Part shown: positions 1-13,559 of the stretch, one piece after another
How positions within the stretch are numbered: the stretch's first letter is position 1
How the letters are laid out: the number at the start of each line of letters is the position of its first letter
Assembly (NCBI GenBank): GCA_038501195.1
Contig: JBBPUQ010000004.1
Location: 5,773,636 to 5,837,635, forward strand
DNA: 64,000 nucleotides
Reading direction: 5' to 3'
DNA from: Nemania diffusa
Taxonomy: Eukaryota; Ascomycota; Sordariomycetes; Xylariales; Xylariaceae
Made by a program: the position numbers and the translations under genes
The notes under the pieces: generated by a model
What the model saw: the letters and a program-made list of their open reading frames with translations, nothing else
What the model was told of the DNA's origin: nothing
The model's database searches: none

Positions 1-120
1 ATTTACATATAATATATTGCAATATGTTTTATTTAAATATAATATAGTGCAATATGTTTTATTTATATATAATATAGTATAATATTTTATATATATACAA
101 TATAGCGCGATATTTTTAAA
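1..120. repeat. A+T satellite, short block
   Basis: Degenerate tandem copies of a roughly 40-bp unit built on ATATAATATAGTGCAATATG followed by TTTTATTTA. The same satellite returns as a longer block at 3,490-3,955. No coding signal is present. Confidence 0.6.
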
Positions 121-410
121 AAATAAAAACAATTAGTTAAAACATTTACTGCAGCTAAAAAAGCTGATTTAAAAGCATTTGTATTTTTTCGAAAATATTT
201 AATATAGCAAAATATAAAAGTTCTATAATTTATATTTTATACAAGTGTTAGCTAAAAAAACAAATAAAAAAAAGCAAAAAAAAAATTTTTAATAGTAAAA
301 TTTCGAAAATAATAACGAAAGTATTAGCAAAAAGCTTAATTAAAAAAATCGAAAAAAGTTTAGCTAACTAAATATATTGTAAGTTTTTTAACAATAAATA
401 ATATACTATT

Positions 411-674
411 TATTAAAATACTAGTATTAGTTACAACTATATATTATAGTTTATATATTGTAGTATTTATACTACAGTTATACAAACAAATATATAGTTA
501 TATAAATAAGTATTTATTTTATATACTAATAGAGATTTTATTGTAAATAAAATCTCTAGCTATATAAAAGAACTTTTTTTAGTATTAATTATTAATATAA
601 ACATAATATAACTAGCTTTATATTTTGTTTATATATAACTAATATATATTATTATATATATATAGCTTATTTAA
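411..674 (+). repeat. 264-bp direct repeat, copy 1
   Basis: This segment aligns along its length with 3,191-3,454. It starts at TAGTATTAGTTACAAC and ends at TATATAGCTTATTTAA. Differences are nearly all transitions, the pattern RIP leaves on duplicated DNA. It has no coding capacity that I can see. Confidence 0.75.
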
Positions 675-1977
675 TACTAATTAGTAGTTGCAAAATGTAC
701 TACAGATTAGCAAAAGTAAAAACAGAGCTAACTTAAAGTTTAAACAGCTTAAACAAGTTTCTATATTGTATTTTAAAACTTTTGTTTTATATAAATTAAG
801 TAATTTTTGTACAACAAAATTTAAAAAAAAGATCAAACTTAGATATTATTTTTAAATACATTTTATTACATTATAAAGTTTATATATAACAAGCAATACT
901 AAAAAAAATAATATATAATTATATTAAATTATTTGTTATATAATAACTAAACAACAAATTTTTTATTATTTTATTTTTATACTTTGTTACTTTTTTTAAC
1001 TATTATAGCGTTAAAACATTTATATAACAAAAAAAAACTTTCTATATATAATAATATAAACTAATACAACAAAATTACTATAAACTATAAAATTAGCAAA
1101 TATATTATATAAAACTTAATTAATATACAATATTGAAATTAAAAACTTAACTTTATAACTGTAACACTAATTATATTTAATATTTAAATAGTTTATTATA
1201 TTATTAAATATAAATATTTAAATGTTATTAACTAGCTATTTTAAATATTATATATTAAAAATTATAGTTTTTAAATATATAAAATATAAAATAGTTTATA
1301 AAAGCTAATTTAGTAAAAAATAATTTATATATTAGCTAAAAAAAGTATATAATATAAAACAATTTTTGTATAAAAGTTGCTTTTTTTTTTTTTTGTATAA
1401 AAAAGTATATATTTAAATATTACAAAAAACTTATGTTTAATAAACAAGTTTTAATAATATAGTAATAATATATACAGCATTTATTATATATTCTAAGTTC
1501 GATTTTTAGTTAAAATATATATAGTTTTAAATCAATATTAAAAATTATCAATTTTAAACTGTATTAATTTTTTTGATTTTTTTTTTTTTTTTTCTGTTAT
1601 ATATACTTAAAATTACTTATATATAATATATTTTTACTTTATATTAACAGCTATATATATATACAACATATTTTTACTTTATATTAACAGTTATATATAT
1701 ATATAACATATATTTATTATATACTAACTAATATATATATATATAATATACTTTTATTTTAAATTAACTAATAAATATATATATAACAAACTTTTATATT
1801 TAAAAAAAAGTTAAAAAATATATATATATTTAACAATTTATATATAATATAAAACATTTTGTTATATATATATACAAAAAACATTTATATAGTATATATA
1901 AAAAAAACATTGTTAAAAAAAACCAAAAAATTAAATTTGTTATTTTTTAACTATTATATAAAAAATAAAGCAAAACT

Positions 1978-1979
<2 letters not shown>

Positions 1980-2014
<35 letters not shown>

Positions 2015-2845
2015 TTTATAAGTTATACTAAAAATAACAAATATTATACAAATATTAAACATATACGCTATATATGCTTTTTTAAAAACTAAAAACTTAA
2101 TAACATTTAATAAATAATATATTAATATAATATTAACAACTATTTTAAAAGCTGTTAATATAAAGCAATATAATTAAACTTTAACTTTAAACTAAAATAG
2201 CTTGAAAATATTCTTTTTAATATATAAACTTTGTTTAAATATTTGTAAAAACATTTAAAACAAACACTTAAAAAAAAATGTCGGTAAAAAAAGCAGTACA
2301 AACAATACTTTTTTTAGCTTATTATACAATTAAACATATTAGCTAAAAATATACAAAAAGATTTATTTGTATAAAAATAAATATATATTTATATAAAACA
2401 ACTATATAAAAGCTTTGCAAATTCAGCTCTTAGTCAAAAAGCTATATATTTTTACTGCTTTATTGTTTTTAGTTTGAATAAAATTTTAAAACTATATTAT
2501 GCTGCTTAAAAAAGCAAACATAAAACAAAAACAAGCAGCAGCTATTGTACTATTACTGCTATTATTATACAACATATATATATATATAAATAAATAAATG
2601 TATATATATATATATATATGTATATATAATATATATGTATATATAAATAAATAAATAAATAAACAAACAAACGTACAAAAAAAAAACAAAAAAAAAAAAA
2701 ACAAAAATAAACAAGAATTAACTAAATATATTTAAAATTTTGTGCTATATAAACTAATACTTCAACTAATACTGTTTATTTTTTTTTATATAATATTTAA
2801 TATTTTTTTTTTTTTATATAACAATTATTTATTAAATAAACAAGT
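1980..2845 (+). repeat. ~0.8-kb direct repeat, copy 1
   Basis: This aligns with 4,058-4,858. Shared landmarks in order are a long T tract (about 30 T here), TTTAAAAACTAAAAA, AACTAAAATAGCTT, AAAATTTTAAAACTATA, AAGCAGC followed by TACTGCT, a (TA)n run, and ATAATATTTAATATT before a second T tract. Microsatellite lengths differ between the copies, so this is an old duplication of a repeat whose identity is lost. Confidence 0.7.
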
Positions 2846-3190
2846 TAATATATAATAATTAATTAATTAATTATATAAAAACTTTTAAATTAATTAATAA
2901 TAATTTATTATAAACTTAATTGCTATATAAAAAAGTTATTTTTATTGAACTAACTATAATTAACAATTTAATAAGTAACAATTAGTTATTTTAATTAATT
3001 AAAAATATTATATAATATATAAGCTAAATTAATATAACAAATAACTAAATTATATTATTTATATATAGTTATAAAACAACTAACTTATTATATAATAAAA
3101 CTAAGTTATTATAAAACATATTGTACTTTTATTTTTTATTTTTTTACTTTTGTATAATATTCAGTTATTACTAAAAGAAAAAAGAGCTAG

Positions 3191-3454
3191 TATTAAAATA
3201 TTAGTATTAGTTACAACTATATGTTATAGTTTATACACTGTAGTATTTATACTGCAGTTGTACAACTAGATATATAGTTATATAAACAAGCACTTACTTT
3301 ATACGCTAGCAAAAATTTCATTTATAATAAAATCTCCAGCTGTACAAAAAAACTCTTTTTAATATTAATTATTAATATAAACATAGTACAACTAACTTTA
3401 TATTTTGTTTATATATAACTAATATATACTATTATATATATATAGCTTATTTAA
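3191..3454 (+). repeat. 264-bp direct repeat, copy 2
   Basis: Partner of 411-674. This copy keeps slightly more C and G, for example CTGCAGTTGTACAAC where the other has CTACAGTTATACAAA, so the two copies mutated independently. Confidence 0.75.
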
Positions 3455-3489
3455 CAAAAATCAAATTAATTTATATACTAAAATAGCAA

Positions 3490-3955
3490 ACAAATATTAT
3501 ATAATGTTTTGTTTATATATAATATAATATATTGTTTTATATTTATATATATAAAACATAATATAATACTTTATATATATATATAGTATAATACTTTTTA
3601 TTTATATACATTATAACACATTATTTTATATTTATTTATATATAATATAATATAATATGTTTTATTTATATACAATATAATATAATATTTTATATATATA
3701 TAATATATTATATTATTTTATATATATTTATAAAATATAAAATAATGCTTTATATTTATATATATATAATATAACACATTGTTTTATTTATATACAATAT
3801 AATACAATAGTTTATTTATATATAACATAATATAATAACTTATATATATATATAATATAATATTTTATATTTACATATATATAATATAGCATAATATTTT
3901 ATATATATAGAGCATTTATACAACATATTATACAATATTTTATTTATATACAAAA
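3490..3955. repeat. A+T satellite, main block
   Basis: An array of degenerate 38-45 bp units alternating TTTATATATAATATAATA with TATTTTATATTTATATA. It lies between the 264-bp repeat and the second copy of the 0.8-kb repeat. It is related to the block at 1-120 and holds no gene. Confidence 0.65.
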
Positions 3956-4057
3956 AAAAAAAAGAGCTAAAATAAAATCAAATATAAAAACACTGCGAAA
4001 AAAATATATTGTTTATTAAAAACTTTTTAATAAATTGTATAACTTTTTAACTAAAAC

Positions 4058-4619
4058 ATAACTTTTTTTTTTTTTTTTTTTAGCTATATATAAAATAATA
4101 TATTTTATACAAGCATTAAATGCAAATACTACAAGTACTTTTTTAAAAACTAAAAATTTAACAACACTTTAGAAATAGCAACTTAATATAATAATAATAG
4201 CTATTTTATAAACTTAGAACTTTTATATATAGTAAATATAACATTTTTAGTTTTAAACTAAAATAGCTTAAAAATATTTCTTTTAATAAACAAGTTTTGT
4301 TTAAATATTTTTAAAATTGTTTAAAAATAATACTTAGAATAAAATATTAATAAAAAAAGCAATATAAACAATTTTTTTTTTAATTTATTATATAATTAAA
4401 CATATTAATTAAAAAAATATATTACAAATTATTTGTATAAAAATATATATATTTATATAAAATTTTTATATAATAGTTTAATAAAATTAGTTTTTAATTA
4501 AAAAATTATATATTTTTATATAGCTATTATTTTTAATATAAACAAAATTTTAAAACTATAATATACTGCTATAAATATTAAAAGCAAATAAAAATAAGCA
4601 GCTATATTTTTACTGCTAC

Positions 4620-4672
<53 letters not shown>

Positions 4673-4858
4673 TAAATAAACATATAAAAAAGAAAAAAAG
4701 AAAAAAAAAAAACAAAAGCAAACAAAAACTGCTTAAATATATATATTTAAAATACAGCTTTATATAAACTAACATTTTACTCGATATTATTTAATTTTTT
4801 TTGTATAATATTTAATATTTTTTTTTTTTTATATAGCAATTATTTTTTAAACAAAAAA
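4058..4858 (+). repeat. ~0.8-kb direct repeat, copy 2
   Basis: Partner of 1,980-2,845. It contains a longer (TA)n run at about 4,620-4,662. The copies lie in the same orientation about 2.05 kb apart. Confidence 0.7.
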
Positions 4859-7800
4859 ATCGACAAATTACAACTTATTAATCAATTGTATAAAATTTAT
4901 TAAACTAAATAACAGTAACTAATTGTAAATTTTATTATTATATAAAAAAGCTAAACTTATTTGTAAGTTTAACTAACTATATAAAAAACAAAAATATAAA
5001 AACGTTAAAATATAAATATTAAAATATAAACATTAAAACAATAGTACTAAAATATAAATATATAAAATTATTTAAAGTTAATAAAATTATTAAAGCTTTA
5101 TTTATTATTTAGCAATTTATTACAAAACTTAAAAGAAATTTTTTTTATTAATAAGTTAATAAACTTATTAATAATTTAATAAATTAACTAATTTATAAAT
5201 TAGTTATTTAATATATAGTTATTTAACTAGCTTATAACTTTATTTAAATTTACTAACTTATATAGCTAAAAACTTTAGTTTTGTTAAATTTTCACTTACT
5301 TTTTTAATATATTATTTTTTTATATATTAATATAACAATACAGCTTTTTAGCTTTTTATATTTTTACACTTTTTTTATGTTTATATATTGCTATATAAAG
5401 TTTTAAACATTTATATTATTATATTATTTATAAACACTAGTTTATTATTTTTTTTGCTAGTTTTATTATTTAAAATATTTATACTATTATTTTTTATATT
5501 ATTTTATTTATATAGTTGCTATTTATAAAAACATACTTTGTTTAATATTTTCAATATATTAACTTTTTTAATAAACTTGCAGTTAACTTTTACTATAAAC
5601 TTTTACTGCAAACTTTTGTTACAAACTTAATTTAGTATAAATATTTAATAAAGCAAGTTTTATATTTTTATATATTAAATTATATAAACATTAGTTTTAA
5701 TATTTTTATTATATATAACTAGTTTATTTATATATATTATTTTATTTAATATAAAGTACTAGCTTTACTTGTTTATATTATATAGTATAGTTAATAGTTT
5801 ATTTATTTTATTATTTTTTCTGTTAATTTTTTATGCTATTTTTAATATATTTTATAGCTAATATTTAAGTATTAATTATAATAAATTTATATTAGCTATA
5901 TATTATATAAAATATTTATTTTTATTATATTATAAAATATAATTTTAAACTATAATTATTTATTACTTTATTATATTTTATATATATTGTTTTATATTTT
6001 TTATAATAGTTTTTAAACTTAATTTTATTTTTAACTTTAACTTTTGTTTTTTTAACTTTATATTAAATATTGCTGTTATTTTGTTTTTTTAAAGCTTAAG
6101 CTTATTTTTATTTCTAATTTTAATTTTTATTTTTCTAACTTTATATTAATATTTGCTGTTGCTTTAGTTTTTTTAACAGCTTTAGTTTTATTACAATTAT
6201 TTAATAACTAGTTTAATAAATTTTTTAAACTTACTTTTTTATTTAAACAACAATTTATTTAGTATATATTTTTGTTTTTTTCTTATTTTTTTTTTTAATT
6301 AATTAAAAAATGTTTGTTTTTAGTAGTATTTAATTTTATAGCAAATTTTAACTTTAATATTAAATTTAACAATAAATTATTATATTTTTTGTATTTTTTA
6401 TTTTTTTTATATTTTTTTTTTTTTTTTAATGTAAATTTAAATTAAAATAACAATAACAATAATAACAACAACTTTTTTGATAGCTATTTTATTAATTAGC
6501 TATTAAACAATAACTAATTTGTTATTTAGTTTTTTATTTATTTTTAACTATTAAAATAAATTCAAAGTTTTTTATGTTTTAATATTTAAGTTGTTTATAT
6601 ATTTTATTCTGTTTTTTGCTATAGTTTTATTCTTTGTATTAAAAACTTCTATATTTGAACTTTTTATACTTATAGCTATAATATTTCGACTTTAAGCTAA
6701 TATATTAATAATCGACATTTTTTTTTAAACTAAATAATTTAATTTAATAATAGTATTTAACAGTTTATAACTAATATTAAGTTATATTTTTTTAATGCTA
6801 TTTTATATTAAATATTTTTTAAACAACTTTATATTAAATATTTATTTGCTAACTGTTTTTAACAAATATTTAGCAAACTATATTTTTAAAAACTAAATAT
6901 ATTTTTTATACAATTTACAATGTTTTCTTTTGTTAATTTTTTCGATATATATTATTTATTTAATACAACTGAATCGTTAGTTATAAACAGCTAATTTTCA
7001 GCTAAAATATATTTAAGTATAAAAAACTCGACTGATTTTAATATATTATATACTATATATAATATCAATAGTTATATTTAAATTTTACAACTATTAAACT
7101 TTATTTAAAATGTTTGTTATATTGCTTTATTTTAGTTTATTTATTTATTACATTTTAATGTTTATATTTTTTTTATAGTAGGAATAAATTTAACAACAAA
7201 ATTTCTAATATATATACTATTTTACAAAGTTTTTTATATTTACTTCAGCAAATATAACAATGCAATAATATATATAATGCTTTTTGCTATATATAAATAT
7301 AACACTTTTTTGTTTTTTTTAACAACAAAAGAGTTAGTATATATATATAAACAAATTGTTTATTTAACAATTATTTTTATTAGTTTTAACTAATAAACAT
7401 AAGCTTTAGTATTGTTTGTACTATATATATATTATAATAAAGCAAACAATATAAAAACTAAAGCTAAAACTAATAGTTATATTATTTTTTTAGTTATAAA
7501 ATTAAATATAAATATATTTAAAGCTATTTAAATAAATTTTATTTGTTAATATGTTTATTTTAATAAAATAAATTTTATTAAAGCTTTTTTTATTTTAAAC
7601 AAAAAAAACACAAAGTTACTATATAGATTTTATTAAACAATTTTAAATACTTTTTTTAAATACTAGTTTACTAGCTAAATATTTCAAGCTATAGTTTTTT
7701 AGCAGCAACAAATTTAATTTTTTAATTTTGCAGTTTAATAATAATTAAAAAAGTAAAACATTTTATTAATTTATTAATATTATATTCAAAATATACTATA

Positions 7801-10447
7801 GTTTTTATACAGTAATTATAAAACAGCTATTAAAAAGTAAAATAACACTAAAAATTAAAACATTAAAAATAATCAAATTATATACTAGCTTATAACTTTT
7901 TTTGTTAAATTTAATTTATATATAAAATATTTATTACTTAAACTTTATAATATTATTACTTTATTGTTAAAGTTATATTTTAATTGTTTATAATTTATTG
8001 CTAATATATAGTATATTTAATTATATTTAATATATAAAATAGCTTTTAGTTTTAAAAATATTTATTTTTAGCAAAATTTTAAACTGTTATATTTTAGTTA
8101 TTTTAAAAACAAATTTAAAAGTTTGTAAAATTAAAACAAATCGTTTAATTTTAAACAAACAAATTATAAAGCTTTTAATGCTGCTTTTAAAAAACAAATT
8201 TTAAAAAATATTAAATTTTTTATTAAAACTTTATTTTTTTAGCAGTTTAAAGTTTAAACAACTATATAGTTTTATTAAAAATTAATATAAACTAAAAAAA
8301 ACTAAAAATAAAAACAAAATAGCTTATAGAACTAAAATAATTAAAACAATATTTTTTAAAGCGACATTTTTTAAAACAATTTTTTTAAAAACGATATATT
8401 TTAAAACAAAAATTTTTAAAAAAAAACTATTTAATATAAAACTTTTTATAGCACAGCTTTTAGTAAAATATATATTTAAAACAATAATTTTTTAAACTAT
8501 TTGAAAATATTTAAAAATTATTTTTTTGTTGTTTTATTTTTTATTTTTTAAATGTTTATTTATTAAACTTTTTATAAAAGCTTAATTATATTTAACTATA
8601 TTTATATTTTTTTATATATTTATTTATTAAACTATTATTTTATTTTTTTATATATACTGTTTTAAACTTAAATTTAAAATTTTATTATTTTGTTTTATTT
8701 TAAAAACTAGTATATTTTTAACTATTTATATTATACTATTATTTAAAAAAACAAACAAACTTAAAACTATAAAATATACTTTTAAAACTTAAAATATCGA
8801 TTTAAATTTAAATATATTTATTTATTTATTATTAACTAAATTATATTTAAAATTATTTTTAACTTTGTTTTTTATTTTTACTTTTTATTTTTTATAATTA
8901 AAATATTTAAAATTACTTATTTTAATAAACATACTGATTTTTTACTTTAAATAACAAAAGTTGTTTAACTGTTAAAAAGCTTTATAGTTTTATATAAAAA
9001 AAAATCGTATAAAAATTAACTTTTAAACATTAAAATTTATTAGTTAACTTTTAACAAATTAAATTTTTATAATTTTGTTTATATAGTTTAAATTATTGCT
9101 TTGTTAGTTTTTGCTGCTATTATACAAATATAAAAATAAAAAATAGCTACGAAAGTTTTTCGAAACATTTTGTTAATAGTTAATAACTTGCAAACTTTGC
9201 AATTTCAAAAAGCTATTTAATACAATTATATCAAATTTAATTAATTAAGCTTTTAATAAATAGTTAAACACTATAATATAAATTAAAACTTGTTTTAAAA
9301 GTTAAAACTATATTTAAATAAATTTTTAAAATTAAAGTTATATTTTATAGCACTAATTATATAGCAGTTTAATGTTTTAATTATAACAATTTATAATTAT
9401 TTTTTAGTATTAAATTCAAAGAACTTTTTATATTAACAACGCTGTTTATTTAAACAAAATACTAAGTTTAATTAGTTATATAAAACATTTAAAATAAAGT
9501 TAAAAAGCTTATATTTATAAAATAATATATTAAGTTATAATTTTTAATAAATGTTTTTTAATTAGTTTTAGCTTTATTATAGCTTTGTTTTATAACTTAA
9601 CTTTTATTAAAAAAATTTAATTATACTATTAAAAAACAATCAATTTATAAATATATAAAAGTATTAATTACTACTTGCTATAGTTTAAACTATAAACAAA
9701 AAAATTATTTTAACAGTTTTTTCAAGTATAACTTTTTTTTTTTAGCTTAAAAAGCTATTGCAAATTTTAAAACAAAACAAAATTATATTATATATTAAAC
9801 AAGCGTAAAAAAAACAGCTGTTTAAAGTTAAAAACTAGCATTAATAATATTAAAACAGTATATATACTACTACTAAAAAAACTAATTTATATTATAATTT
9901 AATAATAAAAGTTTAAAACTTTTGTTATTATATTTTTTAGTTTTTTAGCTATTAAAATTTAAAAGCTAAAATTTAAAAAAATATTAGTATATTTATATAT
10001 ATTTTTTCTATATATATTTTAAAAGAAATTCTTTTTTTTTTTAAGTTTTAGTTTTATATAATATACATTATTAGCTATATATTACTTATTATATTATACT
10101 TAATTTATAGTTTTTTTTACTTTGTAACATTAATTATAGTAATAATATATAATATTTAATAATTAAAAAAAACCTTTTAACAAAAAATTCTTTTGTTAAT
10201 TTACTGTTAAAAGTACTAAGTTAGCAGAAATTTTTTTAAATTAAAAAATTTTTTTATATATACAACTATTTTTTTTTATGTTGTAACAAAAAATTTTTTT
10301 GTTAAAAATACTTAAATTATTAAAAGTTTTTTATATATAGCTACTTTTTTTATGTTGTTAAACAAAAAAATCTATATATATTTTTATTTCGTTTTATAAA
10401 ATTTATTATTAAAACATTTAAAAATTTTTAAATTTAAACTACAAATT

Positions 10448-10803
10448 ATAATTTTTGAGCAAATAGTAAAAATATACTATTTTTATTTAAGTTTGTAACT
10501 TTAAACAAGTAGCAAAAGTATATAAGTTTTAAGTTTACAACTTTAAACAAATAGCAAAAATACACTAGTTTTATTTTAAATTTACAACTTTAAACAAGTA
10601 GCAAAAATATATTAGTTTTATTTAAATTTGCAACTTTAAGTAAATAATAAAAATATATAAGTTTTAAGTTTGCAACTTTGAGTAAATAGCAAAAATGCAC
10701 TAGTTTTATTTTAAGTTTGCAATTTTAAGCAAATAATAAAAACGCACTAGTTTTATTTTAAGTTTGCAACTTTAAACAAATAGTAAAAATATACTACTTT
10801 TAA
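10448..10803 (+). repeat. 42-47 bp tandem repeat, 7-8 units
   Basis: Units follow the pattern TTTGCAACTTTAAACAAATA then GCAAAAATACACTAGTTTTA. The AACTTT landmark occurs near 10,497, 10,539, 10,586, 10,632, 10,674, 10,721 and 10,768. The spacing is not a multiple of three, so a coding origin is unlikely. Confidence 0.85.
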
Positions 10804-11404
10804 ACTTATTTTTATAATTATATTAAAAATAAATATTTTAGTTTTTTTAAAATATATATTTATTTTTAAAAATAGTTCTGTTTTTTTTTTTTTTTTTTTT
10901 AATTTACTACTATTACAATATTTTTAATTTTGTTATTATTTTTTGTTTTTTTAATACTTTTTAGCTCTAATTTAAAAGCTATAATAAAAAAACTTTATAA
11001 AATATTACAACAGCTTTTTAATTGTTGTTTTTTTTTTTTTACTGCTTTATTATATTGATTTATACTTTGTGTTATTATTTAATATATAATATAATATAAT
11101 GTTTGTATTAATTTTAATTAACTATTTTAAAATGCTATGTTGTAAATATATTTAATGTTTTTTTTATTGCTGTTAATTTTTAAACTTGCAGATTTATACT
11201 TTTTAATTCTAGTTTAATTGTTTTTAACTTTTTTTCAACTATTATTAAACTTTTTATTACTTTTTTAACAAACTTTAAACTTTTTATTTCTAAAGCAGCT
11301 AATATTACTTTTATTTTTTTTAACTGTTAATATTTTTGCTTTTATTTTATTAACATTAAACTTACTACTACTAAAACTTCTAATTTCGACTTTTTTAATT
11401 GTAA
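10804..11404. other. Gene-free A+T-rich spacer
   Basis: Lies between two tandem arrays. It contains T tracts near 10,880 and 11,030 and no sustained reading frame on either strand. Nothing recognisable was seen. Confidence 0.5.
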
Positions 11405-11965
11405 AAAATTAAATACTAAATAAATAAATAGCAAATTATTAAATATTAAGTTATTAAATAAAAACTAGTTTGAAAAAAAGTCAAATATTAAATAAATAAA
11501 CAGTGCTTTATTAAATATTAAGCTATTAAATAATAACTAGTTTAATAAAAAAAAAATAAATGTTAAACAAAAAAATAGCGATTTAACAAATATTTAATAA
11601 TTTAATAAAAAAAAAGTAAATATTAAACAAAAAAACAGCAATTTAATAAATATTTAATAGTTTAATAAAAAAGAAGTAAATATTAAATAAAAAAATAACA
11701 ATTTAATAAATATTTAATAATTTAATAAAAAAAAAGTAAATATTAAATAAAAAAATAGCGATTTAACAAATATTCAATAGTTTAATAACAAAAAAATAAA
11801 TATTAAATAAAAAAACAACAATTTAATAAATATTTAGTAGTTTAATAAAAAAGAAGTAAATATTAAACAAAAAAACAACGATTTAATAAATATTTAATAA
11901 TTTAATAAACAAAAAGTAAATATTAAACAAATAAATAACGATTTAAAAAATATTTAACAGTTTAA
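11405..11965 (+). repeat. 60-bp tandem repeat, about 7 exact-period units plus degenerate edge units
   Basis: From about 11,520 the units keep an exact 60-bp period, each beginning ATTTAATAAATATTTAATA and carrying a variable AAAAAAGTAAATATTAAA block. Two longer, more diverged units lie at the left edge. A 60-bp period equals 20 codons, and one frame repeats a Leu-Ile-Asn-Ile pattern followed by Asn-Lys-Lys-Glu-Val-Asn-Ile. A decayed repetitive protein segment is therefore possible, but stops and base composition leave this undecided. Confidence 0.85.
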
Positions 11966-13559
11966 TAAATAGCTTAACTTAAATATTTCTAACTTTATAT
12001 CTTTTACTTTTATACTTTTTGATTTTATATTTACTAATGTTTTTAGTGCTAGTTAATTAATTACTATTTATAGTTTTATATTAAAACAAATATTTATTTT
12101 AACAACTATTAATTATTTATAATTTATTTATAAATAAAAAAGAAATAAAAATATAAGTTTAAAAATATTAAATGAAAAATTTCGAAAATCGAATTAAATA
12201 AGTTGTTTATTTTATAAAAGTAATATTATTAACAATATTAATATATTTTAAATTTAATTTGTTTAATTTTATAATAATATTTATTTTGTTAATATAAAAT
12301 AATATATGTATATTATAATAAAATAAATATAAATAACATGTAATTTTTTTTCGATTAAATAAGTAGTAATTAAGTTTTATAAAACTTTTATATTGTTGTT
12401 AGTATAAATTATATATAGTATAATATTTAATTTATAAAGTACTAAACATTTTAAAAAACTTTTAAACAGTTTTTAATTTTTTAAACTATAATATATAAAA
12501 AAACAAGTTAAAATTGAAACTAAAAAACTATTGTTAATTGTTAATTTATTACAACAACTTAAATTATTTTTTTAAAAAACTTAAATAATATATAGTACAA
12601 GTCGATTTATTTCAATAACTAAACTATATAAGCTATATTAAAAGTAGCAGTAATACAAAAAAGTTAAATAGTTAAAACAAGTATTAAATTAAAAACAAAT
12701 GTTTGCTGAACTTTTTTTAAATTAGCTGTAGCTATTAATAAATTTTTTAAAACAACAAAACTATTAATTATAATAAAAAATAAATTAATAAAAGTATTTG
12801 TTTAAATATATTTGTAATAAATTTAAATTTATTAACTATTAATAAACTGTTATAAAATTTAAACTATAGCTTTTTTAATTTTTAATTAAAATATTTAATT
12901 TAGAAATTATTGCATTTTTAAAGTTTAAATAATTTAAAAAACTATAAGTTTTTTTTTTTTTTTTTTAATAATATTATATTAATAGTTTTTTGTTTAAGTT
13001 TTAAACTTTGTTGAAAATTATATTTGCTAAAAAGTCTAAACTTTTTATTTTTTGCTAATATATTTAATATACTACTTTTATTAAACTAGTAAAATCAATT
13101 TATAAAACTATTAATAAAAAAATAATTAAACTAATACTTAAAAACAATATTAATAATATTAAAACGTTTTTGCAAAAGTTTATTTTATTTAATATAAATA
13201 TTTAGTTTATTTTTATATCTATAAAAATAAATTAAAGTACTAAAAGCACTAAAAGTACTAAAAATACTAAAAGCACTAAAAATATAAACGAAGTAGCATA
13301 TTTAGTTTTTTATACAACTAAATTGCTTATATTATTAGTTAAATTGTTAAAAAAAATTAAAATTAAAAATTTAATAAATTAATAATAACTGTTAACAAAA
13401 ATAGCTATAGTTTAGTTGTAGTAATTAGTTTTTAAAATTTAATTTATTAAATATAACAGTTTAAAATTTATTTATTGAAAATAATAGCGCTTAAAAAGCA
13501 CAATTTTAAAAGCGATATAAAAAAATGTTGAATAAACTTTACTAATAAAAATTTTAACT
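11966..13559. other. Gene-free A+T-rich stretch
   Basis: Contains short homopolymer tracts (for example T near 12,950) and one small 9-bp array listed separately. No consistent reading frame was seen on either strand. Confidence 0.5.
13236..13283 (+). repeat. 9-bp tandem repeat
   Basis: Five to six copies of ACTAAAAGC/T in one frame read Ser-Thr-Lys. It may be a low-complexity coding relic or a simple microsatellite; nothing around it decides. Confidence 0.6.

Larger units (their letters stand above)
121..10447. other. Gene-free RIP-degraded A+T-rich DNA
   Basis: No reading frame here stays open or keeps a consistent frame far enough to suggest a gene. The short open stretches near 1,859, 2,492 and 4,516 run through poly-T or (TA)n tracts and encode only low-complexity Ile/Tyr/Phe. 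Remaining C and G sit mainly in GCT, ACT, AGC and AGT, as expected when CpA, CpG and CpC have been converted first. Two dispersed duplications and one satellite block within it are listed separately. Confidence 0.6.

Noticed and set aside
1859..2092. Open frame of 77 codons with a Phe run
   Set aside because: It exists only because of a T tract of about 30 bases and a lack of stops in that tract; the related duplicate at 4,058 does not keep it.
2492..4725. Minus-strand open frames at 2,492-2,704 and 4,516-4,725
   Set aside because: Both read through (TA)n and A/T tracts inside the 0.8-kb duplication and encode only Tyr/Ile/Phe repeats.
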